In this document: piece after piece, positions 27,901 through 38,002 of the stretch | How the letters are laid out: each line of letters starts with the position of its first letter | Position numbering within the stretch: position 1 is the first letter of the stretch | Assembly (NCBI GenBank): GCA_013396655.1 | Contig: WBMV01006429.1 | Span: forward strand, 1,112,739 to 1,176,738 | Direction: 5' to 3' | Source: Campylorhamphus procurvoides | Lineage: Eukaryota > Chordata > Aves > Passeriformes > Dendrocolaptidae | DNA length: 64,000 nucleotides | Position numbers and translations under genes: made by a program | The notes under the pieces: model-generated | Database searches by the model: none | What the model saw: only the letters and a program-made list of their open reading frames with translations | Told to the model about the DNA's origin: nothing

Positions 27901-29735
27901 GGAAGGGAAGCAGGACACCTGCAATCCCTGGTGCTCCTCCACCCCACACAGTTCTGGACTGTTCAGCCATAAAGTCAAAGACGACAGATTTTCCTGGGAA
28001 ATTCCTGACATTTTCTCCCTCTGGATGGGCCAGAAGTTATCACGAGAGCAGTCTTTCCTCTGGTTTTTTGGTATTTCTTTTTTGGGAACATCCTCGTCAC
28101 AGGCAGAGCCAAGTTTTCCCTGTGGCATCCATCGCCCACAGCTCAGCTGGTCACGAGGGATGGCACAAAACCCACTCAGATCCCTGGCTTTGCACTCCAC
28201 CAAGTACATACTTGCTAAATAGCAAAGGATCATTTAGGTTTTGGTTTTTCCAAAGCTTTGTGATGCTTTACAAATTGACTCCTGCAGCTGGGAGGTGATT
28301 TATTCTTGCAGCCTGGCTCAGCAGGTGATGGGGACACTCGGCCAGGAACGGTCCCCTGGCAGAATGAGCTGCCCCATCTCAGGTACCCCAGTCCAGCAGT
28401 TACTGGAGCAGATGGGAGAGCAGTTTGTGGCTGGGGGAAATGCTGGGAGAGGGGTCAGATTTTGGCTTTGCTCCATCTTCCCCACCCTGAGGAAAGGTCT
28501 AGAGAATGGGACAGTGGAGCTGATAGGGTCTGTCCAGCTCCCACAGCCTCAGCCCTCCTCGTGGCTGCTGCCCTGGATGCTCAGCTTAAATGAAGCCACC
28601 AGACCCCTGTCCCAGGAGGGTTCACAGAAAGCCAGGAGGTTTCTGATCAAAGGTGTCACTGAGGTTAATGACACTGAAAGGTCATCATCACCTGCAGTGA
28701 TTCATTGAAGGCGTGACCCCTGGCACCCAAACCCAGAGAGGGGACAAAGCAGTGGGTAAGAAGTGGGACAGAGGAAAGCAGGAGCCCTTTGGAGCTGTGC
28801 AGATCCCTGGAGGAAAAGTGGCTTTTTCCAGCTCTCCTTGGGGAATGCAGAGCTGTAAATTCTGAGAACACATCACGTTACTCGGATGACTCTCTGAGAT
28901 GTCTAGACTGCTGGTGGAGCTGATAGGAAGCTGGCAGCATCTGAGCTCTTTGAGCTTTTCTTGCCTTTTTTTTTCCTTTTTTATTTTTTTTAACTGGTAA
29001 TAAGAGTCTTTTCATATTATGCACTGCTGGAAAGTCCCGTTTGCATGCAGACAGCTGCTGTGTTTATAGACACCATCCCAAATGCAGCTAAACACGACAG
29101 CTCCCTTCAAGCCGAGCAGCAGGCATTTGTTAGAGGGCTCATTTCCAGGGGGATCGCAGGAGCTCTCAACATTTCCCCGATTTTAAAGTCAAAGCCTTGT
29201 CCTTGTGCAAAGACAAAAGTCCCGCATGGAAACCTGCCTTGGGAAGAACCTGAAAGGGAAATAAAACCCTCCAAACTAAATGACAGCATGGAAACCAGCA
29301 GCTCCCATTAGTGTTAACCAGAAATACAGATGCTGAACTAAATGGGCTGCTCCCTCTGAGGGTTTGAGGGTCACTTGGAGAGCAAAAGGAAGCCCTGAGC
29401 TTGCCTTTAGAGCTGAACAAACCCAGCACTTGACATTTTCCCTCACAGATCTGCGGAACTAAAATAAAACTGAAGCAGGGAATTGCATCACAACTGCCTC
29501 CCTTTAAAACTGACTCCATGAGACAGGCAGCTCGGGAGAGCTCCTTCCAAGCAGTTTCCCCCCGTTAAAACACAACAGGTATTAATGTACAGAAAAAAAA
29601 GCCCAAAGGATGAGAGAATTCATTTGAACACACGTTTCCAATGAAACACCATTTCCCCCAGATGGAAACCCTGCATTAAAGCAAACAGGTAAATTATGGT
29701 TAAGACACAAAATGCAACTGGGGAGGGAGATAATC
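24965..29735. other. Gene-free stretch
   Basis: This holds the longest chance open frame of the left half (26861-27415, plus strand, 184 codons). That frame has no recognisable domain and biased low-complexity composition, so I do not call it a gene. The motif cluster at 27.5-27.65 kb is listed separately. A T-rich low-complexity run lies near 28.96-28.99 kb. Confidence 0.55.
27490..27660. promoter_or_regulatory. Dense transcription-factor motif cluster, candidate enhancer
   Basis: Within about 75 bp there are two ATCGAT (CUX/ONECUT-type) sites in a perfect 7-bp inverted repeat around CCCC (27564-27581). A perfect POU octamer ATGCAAAT follows at 27613-27620, then a perfect AP-1 site TGACTCA at 27630-27636. 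The flank also has ATTAATAGCGC and further CpGs. Each match is exact; their clustering is the reason for the call. Function is inferred. Confidence 0.35.
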
Positions 29736-29739
29736 AGCT

Positions 29740-30260
29740 TGGATTAAAGGTATTTGCGTGTGTTTGGCGAGGATGCTTTTGCTGCAGAGGGATGCAGGCG
29801 CTGCCCACGCTGAAGCCCCGGCTCCCCCATCCCACTTTGCCTTCACCCCCGCTCCTTCCACCAGCGCAGCAACCCATTATCAGGTGCAGGGCAGGTTTAA
29901 TTCGATTTAGAGGGGTATGGGGAGAGGATCTGGGTGCGATGTGGTGCCCGCCCTGCGGCTGCACAGCTTTGCCCTGCGACAGCTCACCCAAAACGCGCAT
30001 CCTTGGCCATAGCAAAGCACACAGTGCCCTCTCCTGTCGGGAGCCCAATATTTCCGCAATATCCCCCCTCACCAGGCTTTCTGCCCTTTTTTTTTTTTTT
30101 TAATTAGTATTTTTTAATGGATGTAAATTATTTCATGGCTTGTTTTTGTAAGAGGTTGGTCACGAACTGCCGGAGAGCTTGAAAAAGCGGTGGGGTTTTC
30201 GCTCCGCAGCGTTCGGGCTCCTGGAGCTCCGCAGCAGCCCCGACATCTAGTGGGGACCGG
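29740..30260. promoter_or_regulatory. CpG-enriched patch (weak CpG island), possible promoter or enhancer
   Basis: I count roughly 26 CpGs in about 520 bp at about 55% GC, near the usual island threshold, while the surrounding tens of kilobases are CpG-poor. It is interrupted by a poly-T run (about 30089-30102). It lies some 4 kb upstream of the plus-strand ARHGAP-like exons, so it could be an internal promoter of that gene, a promoter of an unannotated transcript, or a distal enhancer. No TATA box or clear first-exon donor was identified. Confidence 0.4.
30244..30253 (-). promoter_or_regulatory. CTCF-like core motif
   Basis: CATCTAGTGG matches the reverse-oriented CTCF core of the well-known CGCCATCTAGTGG type. 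Only the last ten positions fit well; the flank (CCCGA) is non-consensus. It sits at the edge of the CpG-enriched patch. Confidence 0.3.
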
Positions 30261-30264
30261 AGGG

Positions 30265-33200
30265 AAAAGGGCATTTCCCCCTTCCCACTCACTTGAGGGA
30301 ATCAAGTGCCCTCCTTCTCTGGGGTGCTGTCTGGCTGCAGATCTCTGTATTTATGCACAAAAGCATTAAGTTGTGCTGACAGGCAATAATATCCAATATT
30401 CCTGGCAAGCCCCAAAGCCTGCAAAGCTCAGGTCCTGATGGAATTCAGCCATACCCACCTTTTCCTCCCCTGCAGGAACATGGCAACACCTCTGTGTAAG
30501 AACATTATTGCACAAAGGCAAACTAAGATTAAAAGTGGAATCAGCTTTCCAAATCAAAGTGTGAAAGTTTGCTTTTTATTATTTTGTTTCTATTTCTTTT
30601 TTTGCAAAAAGATTGTAAACAAACAACATAGGACTGATATCAGAAGTTTAAGAGAGCTCAGGCTCAGGATGTCCAAAAGCACCTGCATCCAGAGCCTGTC
30701 CCAGCCAAGGCTGATCCATCCTGGGCCTCTTTCTGCAAGTGCACAGAGAACATTTTCTTTGTTTCCCCTTATTCACCATATTTAGCACAGCAAATAGTTC
30801 ATTCAGAATTAAAAATCACAAGTGGGATTTGAAAAAAAGCACAGGAAACTGATACTATTTTTAGTTCCACTGCAAGAGGAAAACAAGAGATAAGACTATG
30901 GGATTCACTATTCCAACATCATGGAAGTCCAGACTGAAAAAAACCCCAAAAACAGCAGGAACAAAACTTTCAATTCATTAATGGCAAACCAAGAGGAGCA
31001 CAGTGCTGGGTTGGAGGTGCTGCCAGCTACCCCTGCCAGGGCAGGGCACTCTGGTTTCTCCCTTGCTGGCAGCTGAGCTCAGCTCTGATCCCAGTCCGAA
31101 GGTGAGAAAGGGCTGATTTACCCAGCTTAGAGCAGCAGTCCAGTTGTGCAGTGGAGAGGGACTTGGGCAAGAGTGTGTAGTGAAAGACAAGGGGGAATGG
31201 CTTCAAGGGGACAGAAAGCAGGTAGATCTTAGGATGAAATTCTTCCCTGTAAGGGTGGGCAGGCCCTGGCACAGGTTGCCCAGAGAAGCTGTGGCTGCCC
31301 CATCCCTGGAAGTATCCAAGGCTGGACAGGGCTTGGAGCAACCTGGGATAGTGGAAGGTGCCCCGTCAGTGACAAGGGTTGGAACAAGGTGATTTTCAGG
31401 GTCCCTCCAAATCCCAACCATTCTATGCCTCTCTAACTCAGTTTTTGTGCTGTGGGATTTTAGCCAGACAGTGACCTCAAACATGCAGATCTCGGGGGCC
31501 AATCAACATCCCTTTTGGAGCAGTCACATCTCATCTGCCTGCAGAGCAAACGATACCCCAGTAAAGGCACAGTGAGGGTCCTGTGGTCTCTACTCTAGAG
31601 CTCAGGGTGAGGCAGGGAACAGGCAGCTGGCACAGGAGCAGAGCTGAGGGAGCCCGAGTCCCACAGCTCGCCTGGAGGAACTATTTCAAGCATGTTCAAT
31701 TTTAACCACACATGGCAGCATCTCTGTGCTCCGGGGAGAGGTCATCACACAGAATCACAAGCTCCATCCCAAGTCAGTCCAAAATAAGAAACAATTTTTC
31801 AAAACATCCGAGCCCTCTGCAGGCTGAGAGTCTGGAGCAGAGCTCTTCCTCTGCCTCGGGGCAAAAAAATACACAGCTCTTTTCATCGCTGACCTTTACA
31901 TTGTCAGGAAACTAATACAAGCAATCTTCCCAGAGAAGCCATAGGGAAGGTGAAAGGAGAACACGGCACATGAATAAATGTAAATCCAGAGGAGTGTGGG
32001 GGAGGAAATCACCATTACGTGGTGCTGTGCCTCACTGAGACTGCCATTAGGAGAGGAAGCACGGAGAAGATGAGATTCCAGCTGTGAGACCCCGTTGATG
32101 TGCTCTGATGGACTTCAAGTTCCTTGCCTGGAGCTTGGCAGCCTCCCTGGAGAAGAGGCACAGGACTAAGGGCTGCTTTCTCCCCAGTCCCAGCCCCATG
32201 TGCTGAAAACCTGCTGCCTCCCAAGGGTCTCCCCACTTGAACCAGTTCCAGCAATCCATGGGCTTGGGGACCGTGACCTCAAGCCCAGCTCTCCCAATTT
32301 CCTGTATCCCACTGACTCCCTTAGTTTCACCCACCCCATGTTGTTATGGCAGTCACTGCAAAGGGGACCAGACCCCTCCCAATCCAGCTGCTCTCTAACA
32401 GGGCTCCCTTACCTGTCCTGCTCCTCCATCCTGGCTTGGCAGGGATGACAGACCAGCTCCCCACCAGCCTCCTGGTGGCAGCAGTGCTGGGATTGCTCCC
32501 TCTCCAGGATGTGCCTGTGGAAACCAGGTTTGTGCAGGAGCAGCTGCTGGTCAGCACAGCTGTGCTCTCTTTTGGGGTGGGGGGAATACAGATTAATCAA
32601 TGAAACCGAATCTGCTTCATCAGAAACTGCAGCCATCTGTCAGCTTATTAATAGCCACAGGACTCCTGTAAAGCACTGGCATTAATACTCCAGGAAGATC
32701 TTTTCCTGGAGGAGAAGTTTAGCTTGCAGCAACTGCAGCATTGGGTGGGGAGTGGGGGTTGATGGTGGAATTTAAGTCAGTTTATTATTTTACTTCTGCA
32801 AAATTAGTGTATTTCCCCCCACCTTCCTCCAGTACAGCTTCTCCCCATCTCAGAGATAAAGCCTTACTTACTTTGCTTTTACATCCTACTCACCCCAGGG
32901 CTTCTTCAGATTCGTGAAACATTCACATTCCTGCTCATTTCTAAGGACTTTTCTGACTGAGAGGAGCACACGTTAAGGTGCAAAAGTGTCCCAATAACCT
33001 CCCAGTCCCAATTCCTGTAAGGAACACATCCCTGCTTTGTCTGGTGGGAGGAGGGAAACCTGAAGTGGTTTTCACAGAGAGGCCTTTAAAACACTCACAG
33101 AAACACATCAGCACTTAAATCAGCTCATTTTCACTTCTTGTATCATGAGACTGAACAGATGGGGGTCAGGGAGAGGAAACAACTTCGCAGACTATTTAAA

Positions 33201-34078
33201 ACCATCTCCATTATTTTTGAGACACGCATTTAAACCACAAGGGCTGCTCTTCCTTTAGTCGCAATCGAGTTATTTTTGTGCCGGGCTCGATTCTCTTGTG
33301 AGAACAGGCAGCTAAAATAAACACTGGATATCTATTCACATCAAAGTCTTTCCAAGAGGAATTGAAATATTGCTGATGTGGCCTAATTTTCCTGAACCTC
33401 CAGCTTCTTGTCCTTGGAGCATCATGAGCAGAGGGGTTGGGCTCCCTCCCTGCCCCACCAAAGCCAACACAGAGGATGCTCCAGGGATGAGCAGCACAAC
33501 GAGCCATTTTACATCCATGCAATGTTTTCTCCTGCCTGACCAGCTGGATGCAGCACAGCCAGAACACACATTACGTGTCTCTCTCCTCTATCCTGTGCAA
33601 GGAGCCTTGTCCTTGCAGCAAAGTGGGCTCTGCACAGGCCTGGGGCTGGGATGGTGCTGCAGAATTCACCTCCCAGCTCAGGAATAAAACCAATTAGGGG
33701 TGGGCAGCTCTCCAGTGGGCCCCCTAAGGATGTCAGACAAACTACAGGGGTAGGAAAGCAGCAGTGGCTCCTGGAGAATAAACCAGCCATAGTGACAAAG
33801 GGAGCAGGCAGCAGACAGGCACAGCAGCTAGAGAGCTCAGCCCGCTGTGCACCGAAAGCAAAGCTGGAGCCTGAAATAAGATCCCAGCCCCAGCAAAATG
33901 GACCCCTTCCAAGTATTTGAAAAGCTCCAAACAGCTGTGGGGAGGGAGAAAACCCTCAGAACCCGCGGCAAGGCAGAGCAAGAGAGACACACAAAGGTCT
34001 CCTTTGGAGCAGAGGAGGCACCGAGGGGGTGGCAGTGCTGGGGCAGGCTGGGCAGCTCCACAGGCTCCTGCTGCTGAG
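30265..34078. other. Mostly non-coding stretch with one CR1 element
   Basis: Apart from the CR1 copy (31165-31430), no recognisable gene is seen. From 33.54 kb to the start of the coiled-coil exon at about 34.08 kb, plus-strand open frames follow one another in three different frames. That could be chance, or the decayed or frameshifted remains of the long C-terminal exon of the ARHGAP-like gene (see findings). Confidence 0.5.
31165..31430 (+). mobile_element. CR1 LINE, 3' end fragment
   Basis: This is a clear 5'-truncated avian CR1 retroposon in plus orientation. Diagnostic blocks in order are GGGAATGGCTTCAAGGGG, AAATTCTTCCCTGTAAGG, CAGGTTGCCCAGAGAAGC, CTGGAAGTATCCAAGG, CTTGGAGCAACCTGGGATAG, then GGTGATTTTCAGGGTCCCTC and the terminal CCATTCTATGC. 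The usual tandem octamer tail is nearly lost. It has no coding capacity and moderate divergence, so it is an old insertion. Confidence 0.92.
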
Positions 34079-34334
34079 CCATGCTCGAGGAAAACACTCC
34101 TTCAGGATACTTGACAAGGCTTGCCCACCCAGAGGATTCCCAAGAAAGCAACCCCTCTGGAAGTCATGTTTTGCAGGACCAGGAAAAGGCAGGACACTTC
34201 CCAAGGGACGGCGGTGACAGCTGTGCTCGCTCGGGGGACTTGGCAGCAAAGCCAGCGTCCCCACAGCAGCACCTGGCAGACCTGAGGATGCTGATGGCCA
34301 CACAGAAGGCTGAGTACGAATCTCAAATTGCAAG
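34079..34334 (+). CDS. ARHGAP22/24-like penultimate exon (5' limit uncertain)
   Basis: The frame is open from 34078 to the donor at 34335. The last 25 or so codons (..HLADLRMLMATQKAEYESQIA) match in pattern the start of the ARHGAP24 coiled coil, where a leucine-rich segment is followed by a YESRIKSLEQ-type motif. The exon ends two bases into a codon, which the next exon completes. The 5' boundary is set only by the upstream in-frame stop and a weak acceptor (CTGCTGCTGAG). Confidence 0.6.
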
Positions 34335-35690
34335 GTAAAGGATTTTAAAAAGCTGTGTGGTTTCAGGGAAGGCCCCCTTTCCTGCTGAATGCAGCCACTC
34401 CAAGGGCAGGGGCTGTGGATGATGCCCCACTGGGAATGGCATCGGGATCCAGCATTGCAGGATTAGGTAGGCAATTATTCAGTTATCCAAATTCTTTTCA
34501 TGTGAGGCACTTGAGGAACTCCAGAGCATCTCTAAGATTTTTTTGCAGGGCTGCACAGAGCTCTTGAAAAGCCTCTGGTCTATTGTGTATTTTCTCTTTT
34601 TGCCTTAAGCCAGTATCAAGCATTTCTCCAGGGAATAATGTGCAGGCTGCTCAGCAGCATTAGCAGCAAGTCATTATTCTTTACAAATTGCAAGCCATGA
34701 ATTTTAACAACTCTGAGGAAAAGTGTTCGTAAGTATTTTCCCAATTTCTAAGATTAGAAACTGAATAGAGATTTAGCCATAGCTTGTTATCAGAGCCAAA
34801 AGGCAGCAAGATTTCCAGGCTCCACTTTCCAAATAGTGCTGCTTTGCTATTGTGTTGTTAAAAGGAATGAACGCTTTAAATATAATATTGTTAATTAGTT
34901 ATAAGTATGTCGTGAATTGACATAAATCAGAAAATACCTCAACATGCAGCATTTCAACAGATGGTAAGTGGGTAATGTCGAATTATACTTTGCCTTGTGT
35001 AAAGAAAAAAATCCATTTAATCTTTAATTTCTTGAAGTATTCATCAATTTCTTCTCAGTAAGGGAACCGTTCCTAGGATTTCAGTACTTTTTTATTTATT
35101 TTTTTAACATCTTTGCTGCATTCTTCTTCTATTTTCCCTTGCATTTTAAGGGAACTGCAATATAAGCAGAATCCTCAGCGTCTCCTAAAATATGTTGCAT
35201 TGCAATTCACTGTTAGACTACTGTAGTATTCCAGTGCAAAAACAAAACCCTAAAAAAACCAACCAAACCCCAAACTGACTCCTTTGGCCATATGGTTATT
35301 TATATTTACTGTACATTAAGAGTAACTAAACATTGCAGCTTCTAATAGCTTGGAAAAGCATTGGGGGTGCCAATTTATGGCAACATATGTTTAGAAAGGC
35401 TAACTTTAATAAAAACACTGGAGCTTTTCTAAGAAAGGGAGGGAAATAATCTCGTATTTTACAGTATGTGTGTCTCCAACAGCCTGGAGCAGCAGAACAG
35501 AGCCCTGCAGCTGGAGATTCAGGGCATGCACTGCAAACTGGGCCAGCAGAGAAAGTGGTACAGGCTGGTGGAGATGAGGATGAGAAACGCAGAGAGAGCA
35601 AAGGAAGATGCAGAGAGAAGAAACGAAATGCTCCAAAAAGAAATGGAGGAGTTCTTTGACACCTTCGGGGAAATGAACAGGTGGAAATGA
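34079..35690 (+). CDS. ARHGAP22/24-family RhoGAP, C-terminal exons (partial gene)
   Basis: Two exons can be joined: about 34079-34334 (donor AG|GTAAAG) and 35483-35690 (acceptor CCAACAG|C, stop TGA). The split codon gives Ser, reading ..YESQIA-S-LEQQNRALQ... Downstream is a charged coiled coil with MRNAERAKEDAERRNEMLQK and EMEEFFDTFGEMNR, then the stop. This is the signature C-terminal coiled coil of ARHGAP22/ARHGAP24 (FilGAP), Rac-directed GTPase-activating proteins with an N-terminal PH and a central RhoGAP domain. In the family the coiled coil mediates oligomerisation and partner binding. The penultimate exon is short on this reading: an in-frame TGA at 34075-34077 limits it, whereas the family normally has a large exon here. 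The 5' limit is a guess. PH and RhoGAP exons were not found in this window. The gene converges with MAPK9. It may be an expressed third paralogue or a decaying copy; the intact 70-codon terminal exon favours function. Confidence 0.72.
35237..35275 (+). repeat. A/C-rich low-complexity tract
   Basis: An AAAACAAAACCCTAAAAAAA-type run followed by CCAACCAAACCCC. Such A/C (or T/G) tracts are frequent in bird introns. It lies in the last intron of the ARHGAP-like gene. Confidence 0.6.
35483..35690 (+). CDS. ARHGAP22/24-like terminal exon, coiled coil
   Basis: 68 codons plus stop after a good acceptor at 35481-35482. Heptad-like leucines and charged residues run throughout, with the family block NAERAKEDAERRNEMLQKEM and the near-terminal FF.TFGE motif. 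The end (EMNRWK) is shorter than in human ARHGAP24, which continues about 16 residues past FGELT. A weak GT follows AACAG at 35680, but the downstream stop and family structure favour a terminal exon. Confidence 0.8.
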
Positions 35691-37980
35691 ACAGGAGGGT
35701 GTCAGTTCAAAATGGAACTGTGTGGGAGAAAAAGGCCTCACCCCAGGCTCAGAGGTGAAATAAGAGGAAAACCTGGGCTGTCCACGATGCAGCGAGGGGA
35801 TCCCTGAATTCCAGGAGCTCTCTAACTAACACCTTGGAATGCCAGGGATGCTTTCTCTCACCACTGGAAAATCTTTCAGACACTTTGCAGTACCCCCTCC
35901 CAAGCCAGCCTGTGCAGTGCACTGGGGAAGCACTCTGGTGTTTTTTGGGTTGCCCTGACACCCTAAATGCCTGAGTGGTTTTAATCCAGGGATTTCACAC
36001 TTACTGGGGTGTTTCACCAGCCACTCCAGAGGTGCCATAGGCACTATATGGGCTTTAAAAGAGTGCTGAGCTCTCACCTGCACCCCAAATCAGCTGTTTC
36101 AGATAGAAACAAGTACAGAGGAACAATGAGACACACTCTGCACCTCCCTTCAGCTCCCACCAGCACTCTGCCTGGCATCCAGAGCTGCTGCTCCTCTCAC
36201 TGCAGGGATGTTCATCCATGGAGAGGGAGGGGATCTCTTACAGAGCCATTTGCTCCTCTAGATTATAATCAGCTCCCTGCAGCACTGCCATAGGAACATA
36301 TTAGTCTTACAACTGTCACTGGTAGGGTCCCTCCCTTCTGAGCCACCTCTCTCTACACAAGAAATGTGTTAATCATCTTGATACAGCATTAATGACACAC
36401 AGTTAAATATCAACAAAACAACCACTCTTCTTTTAAACCACTGCAGAAGTTTCACGTGAACAAATAGCACGTTATTTAAACCTGTACCAAATCAAAGTTA
36501 TCCTTTGTATGATAAAAACATGTGGTTCATTATTTGCTCCTCCAGCAAAATTAAATCTAAGAGTGGCCACCTACCTGAGAGCTCAGTGTCTCACTACAGC
36601 AGCTGATGGTGTGTGAGCAGAAACCACACAGATGTCCTTCTTCTCCAGGGAAGAGCAAGCAGCTTGTTTTAAGATCAAATATGAATGAATCAAAAAACCC
36701 AGAGCCTCACCCCACAAGGCTCACAGAGTGTGACAGCCCTGCTCTACTCCAAGCCCCAGGCAGTGTTGCAGGCTCTTCATTCCCAAGTGCCAACCCCCTC
36801 TGTGCACTCATGCAAGTGCATGGCTGAACAGCAGCCCCTTTCTTTGCACCTTACCTTCACACCAAGCAAGCACAGATGAGCAGCTTTGCCATTAGAATTT
36901 CAGGCACTTGCATTATTTATGTTTCTTTTTCCCACCTTTTTCTTTTTACCCAGTTTTTGAGATCTCATTGCTATGAAAAAAATCATCATCTTAAGTCCCA
37001 CTTTCCTCAAAAAATATGTGCATCTTATTTAATTACATTACTCCCTTTTTTTAAACTGTCCTGTCAGATTCAAGAACTTGCATGGAATATAAAGAAAAGA
37101 TATGGCATAAGCAAGGAATGTTTTTGGGTAATGCTTTTGTAAAGCTCACACATCATCATCCTGCTTAATTCTTTTGTTGCTGTTGTTCTGTATTTAATGG
37201 ATTAGATCTTGTTCTGTAGCTGAAGAAGCACCTGAAAAACATCCTATTGTTGAATACAGGGATGTTTAGGGATCTCCTGGGCATCCCTGCTTTATCCAGA
37301 TACTCTGTTGTGTTGCAGTCTCATGGAGAAGAGATAAAAATTCCAAGTTCTCCATGCAAGAAAGAGCAATATTGCTGTAAAAAGTATTTCAGACTATCCC
37401 CGGGAGAGCTCTGAGAGCACCAAAGGCTGGCTGAGAGCCCTGGCCCTGGGTCTAGGACTTAATCCTTCCTTTAACATCAGAAACCCTCAGTTAAAAGCCA
37501 TTACATGAAAGCAACAGTTGTTTTACCTCTTCTCTCCTGGAGTTAGAGCAGAGAAGTCTGTGAGGTGCCTGGAAACCCCAGCACTGCCTTTGCCAAAATA
37601 CTCATGTTGTCCTCAAAATAAACACAATGGAACCACTTTTTTTCAAGCTTCTGCCATTTAAACAACAACAAAAACCCCAAACAAGTTTCAAAGCACACTT
37701 GGCAGTGAAACCAAGTGTTGTTCACATGTCCAAATGTTCCAGTTCATCAGGAAGAAGCTGCTCCAACCAATCTCTTGAAGTTTTTCTTCATTCATTTTTC
37801 ATGCCAACACTTATTTTTTGGTTAACTGGAAGCTACAGTGGTAACTGAAACTTCATGTTTTGAAAGAACTGATCTGTACCTCTAACATACATCATTTTGT
37901 TTACAGAAAACATTCTACAACACAGCAAGAATCAAGAAAAAGAAAACACTGCTACAGTAAATAAGACAGACTGCTCAAAC
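35691..37980 (+). other. 3' flank of the ARHGAP-like gene and intergenic gap to MAPK9
   Basis: No coding signal is seen. The plus strand probably carries the 3' UTR of the ARHGAP-like gene, possibly to a canonical AATAAA at 37617-37622. From about 36.9 kb the sequence becomes clearly more AT-rich, a character that continues to the right through MAPK9. Confidence 0.45.
37617..37622 (+). terminator. Candidate poly(A) signal of the ARHGAP-like gene
   Basis: A canonical AATAAA about 1.9 kb after the stop codon; an ATTAAA near 36.55 kb is a weaker alternative. A single hexamer is weak evidence, but its place just before the opposing MAPK9 3' end is sensible. Confidence 0.3.
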
Positions 37981-37996
37981 CTTTTAGGTATACATA

Positions 37997-38002
37997 TTTA
38001 TT
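37997..38002 (-). terminator. MAPK9: Candidate distal MAPK9 poly(A) signal
   Basis: AATAAA on the minus strand followed by TATGTATACC and GGTTTGAGC, a modest U/GU-rich downstream element. Use would give a 3' UTR of about 6.7 kb. Confidence 0.3.

Noticed and set aside
28080..28110. FGNILV reading resembling FGPNILRP
   Set aside because: Missing Pro, wrong following residues, no domain context.
28241..28708. 155-codon plus-strand open frame
   Set aside because: No domain or family similarity recognised; composition like surrounding non-coding DNA.
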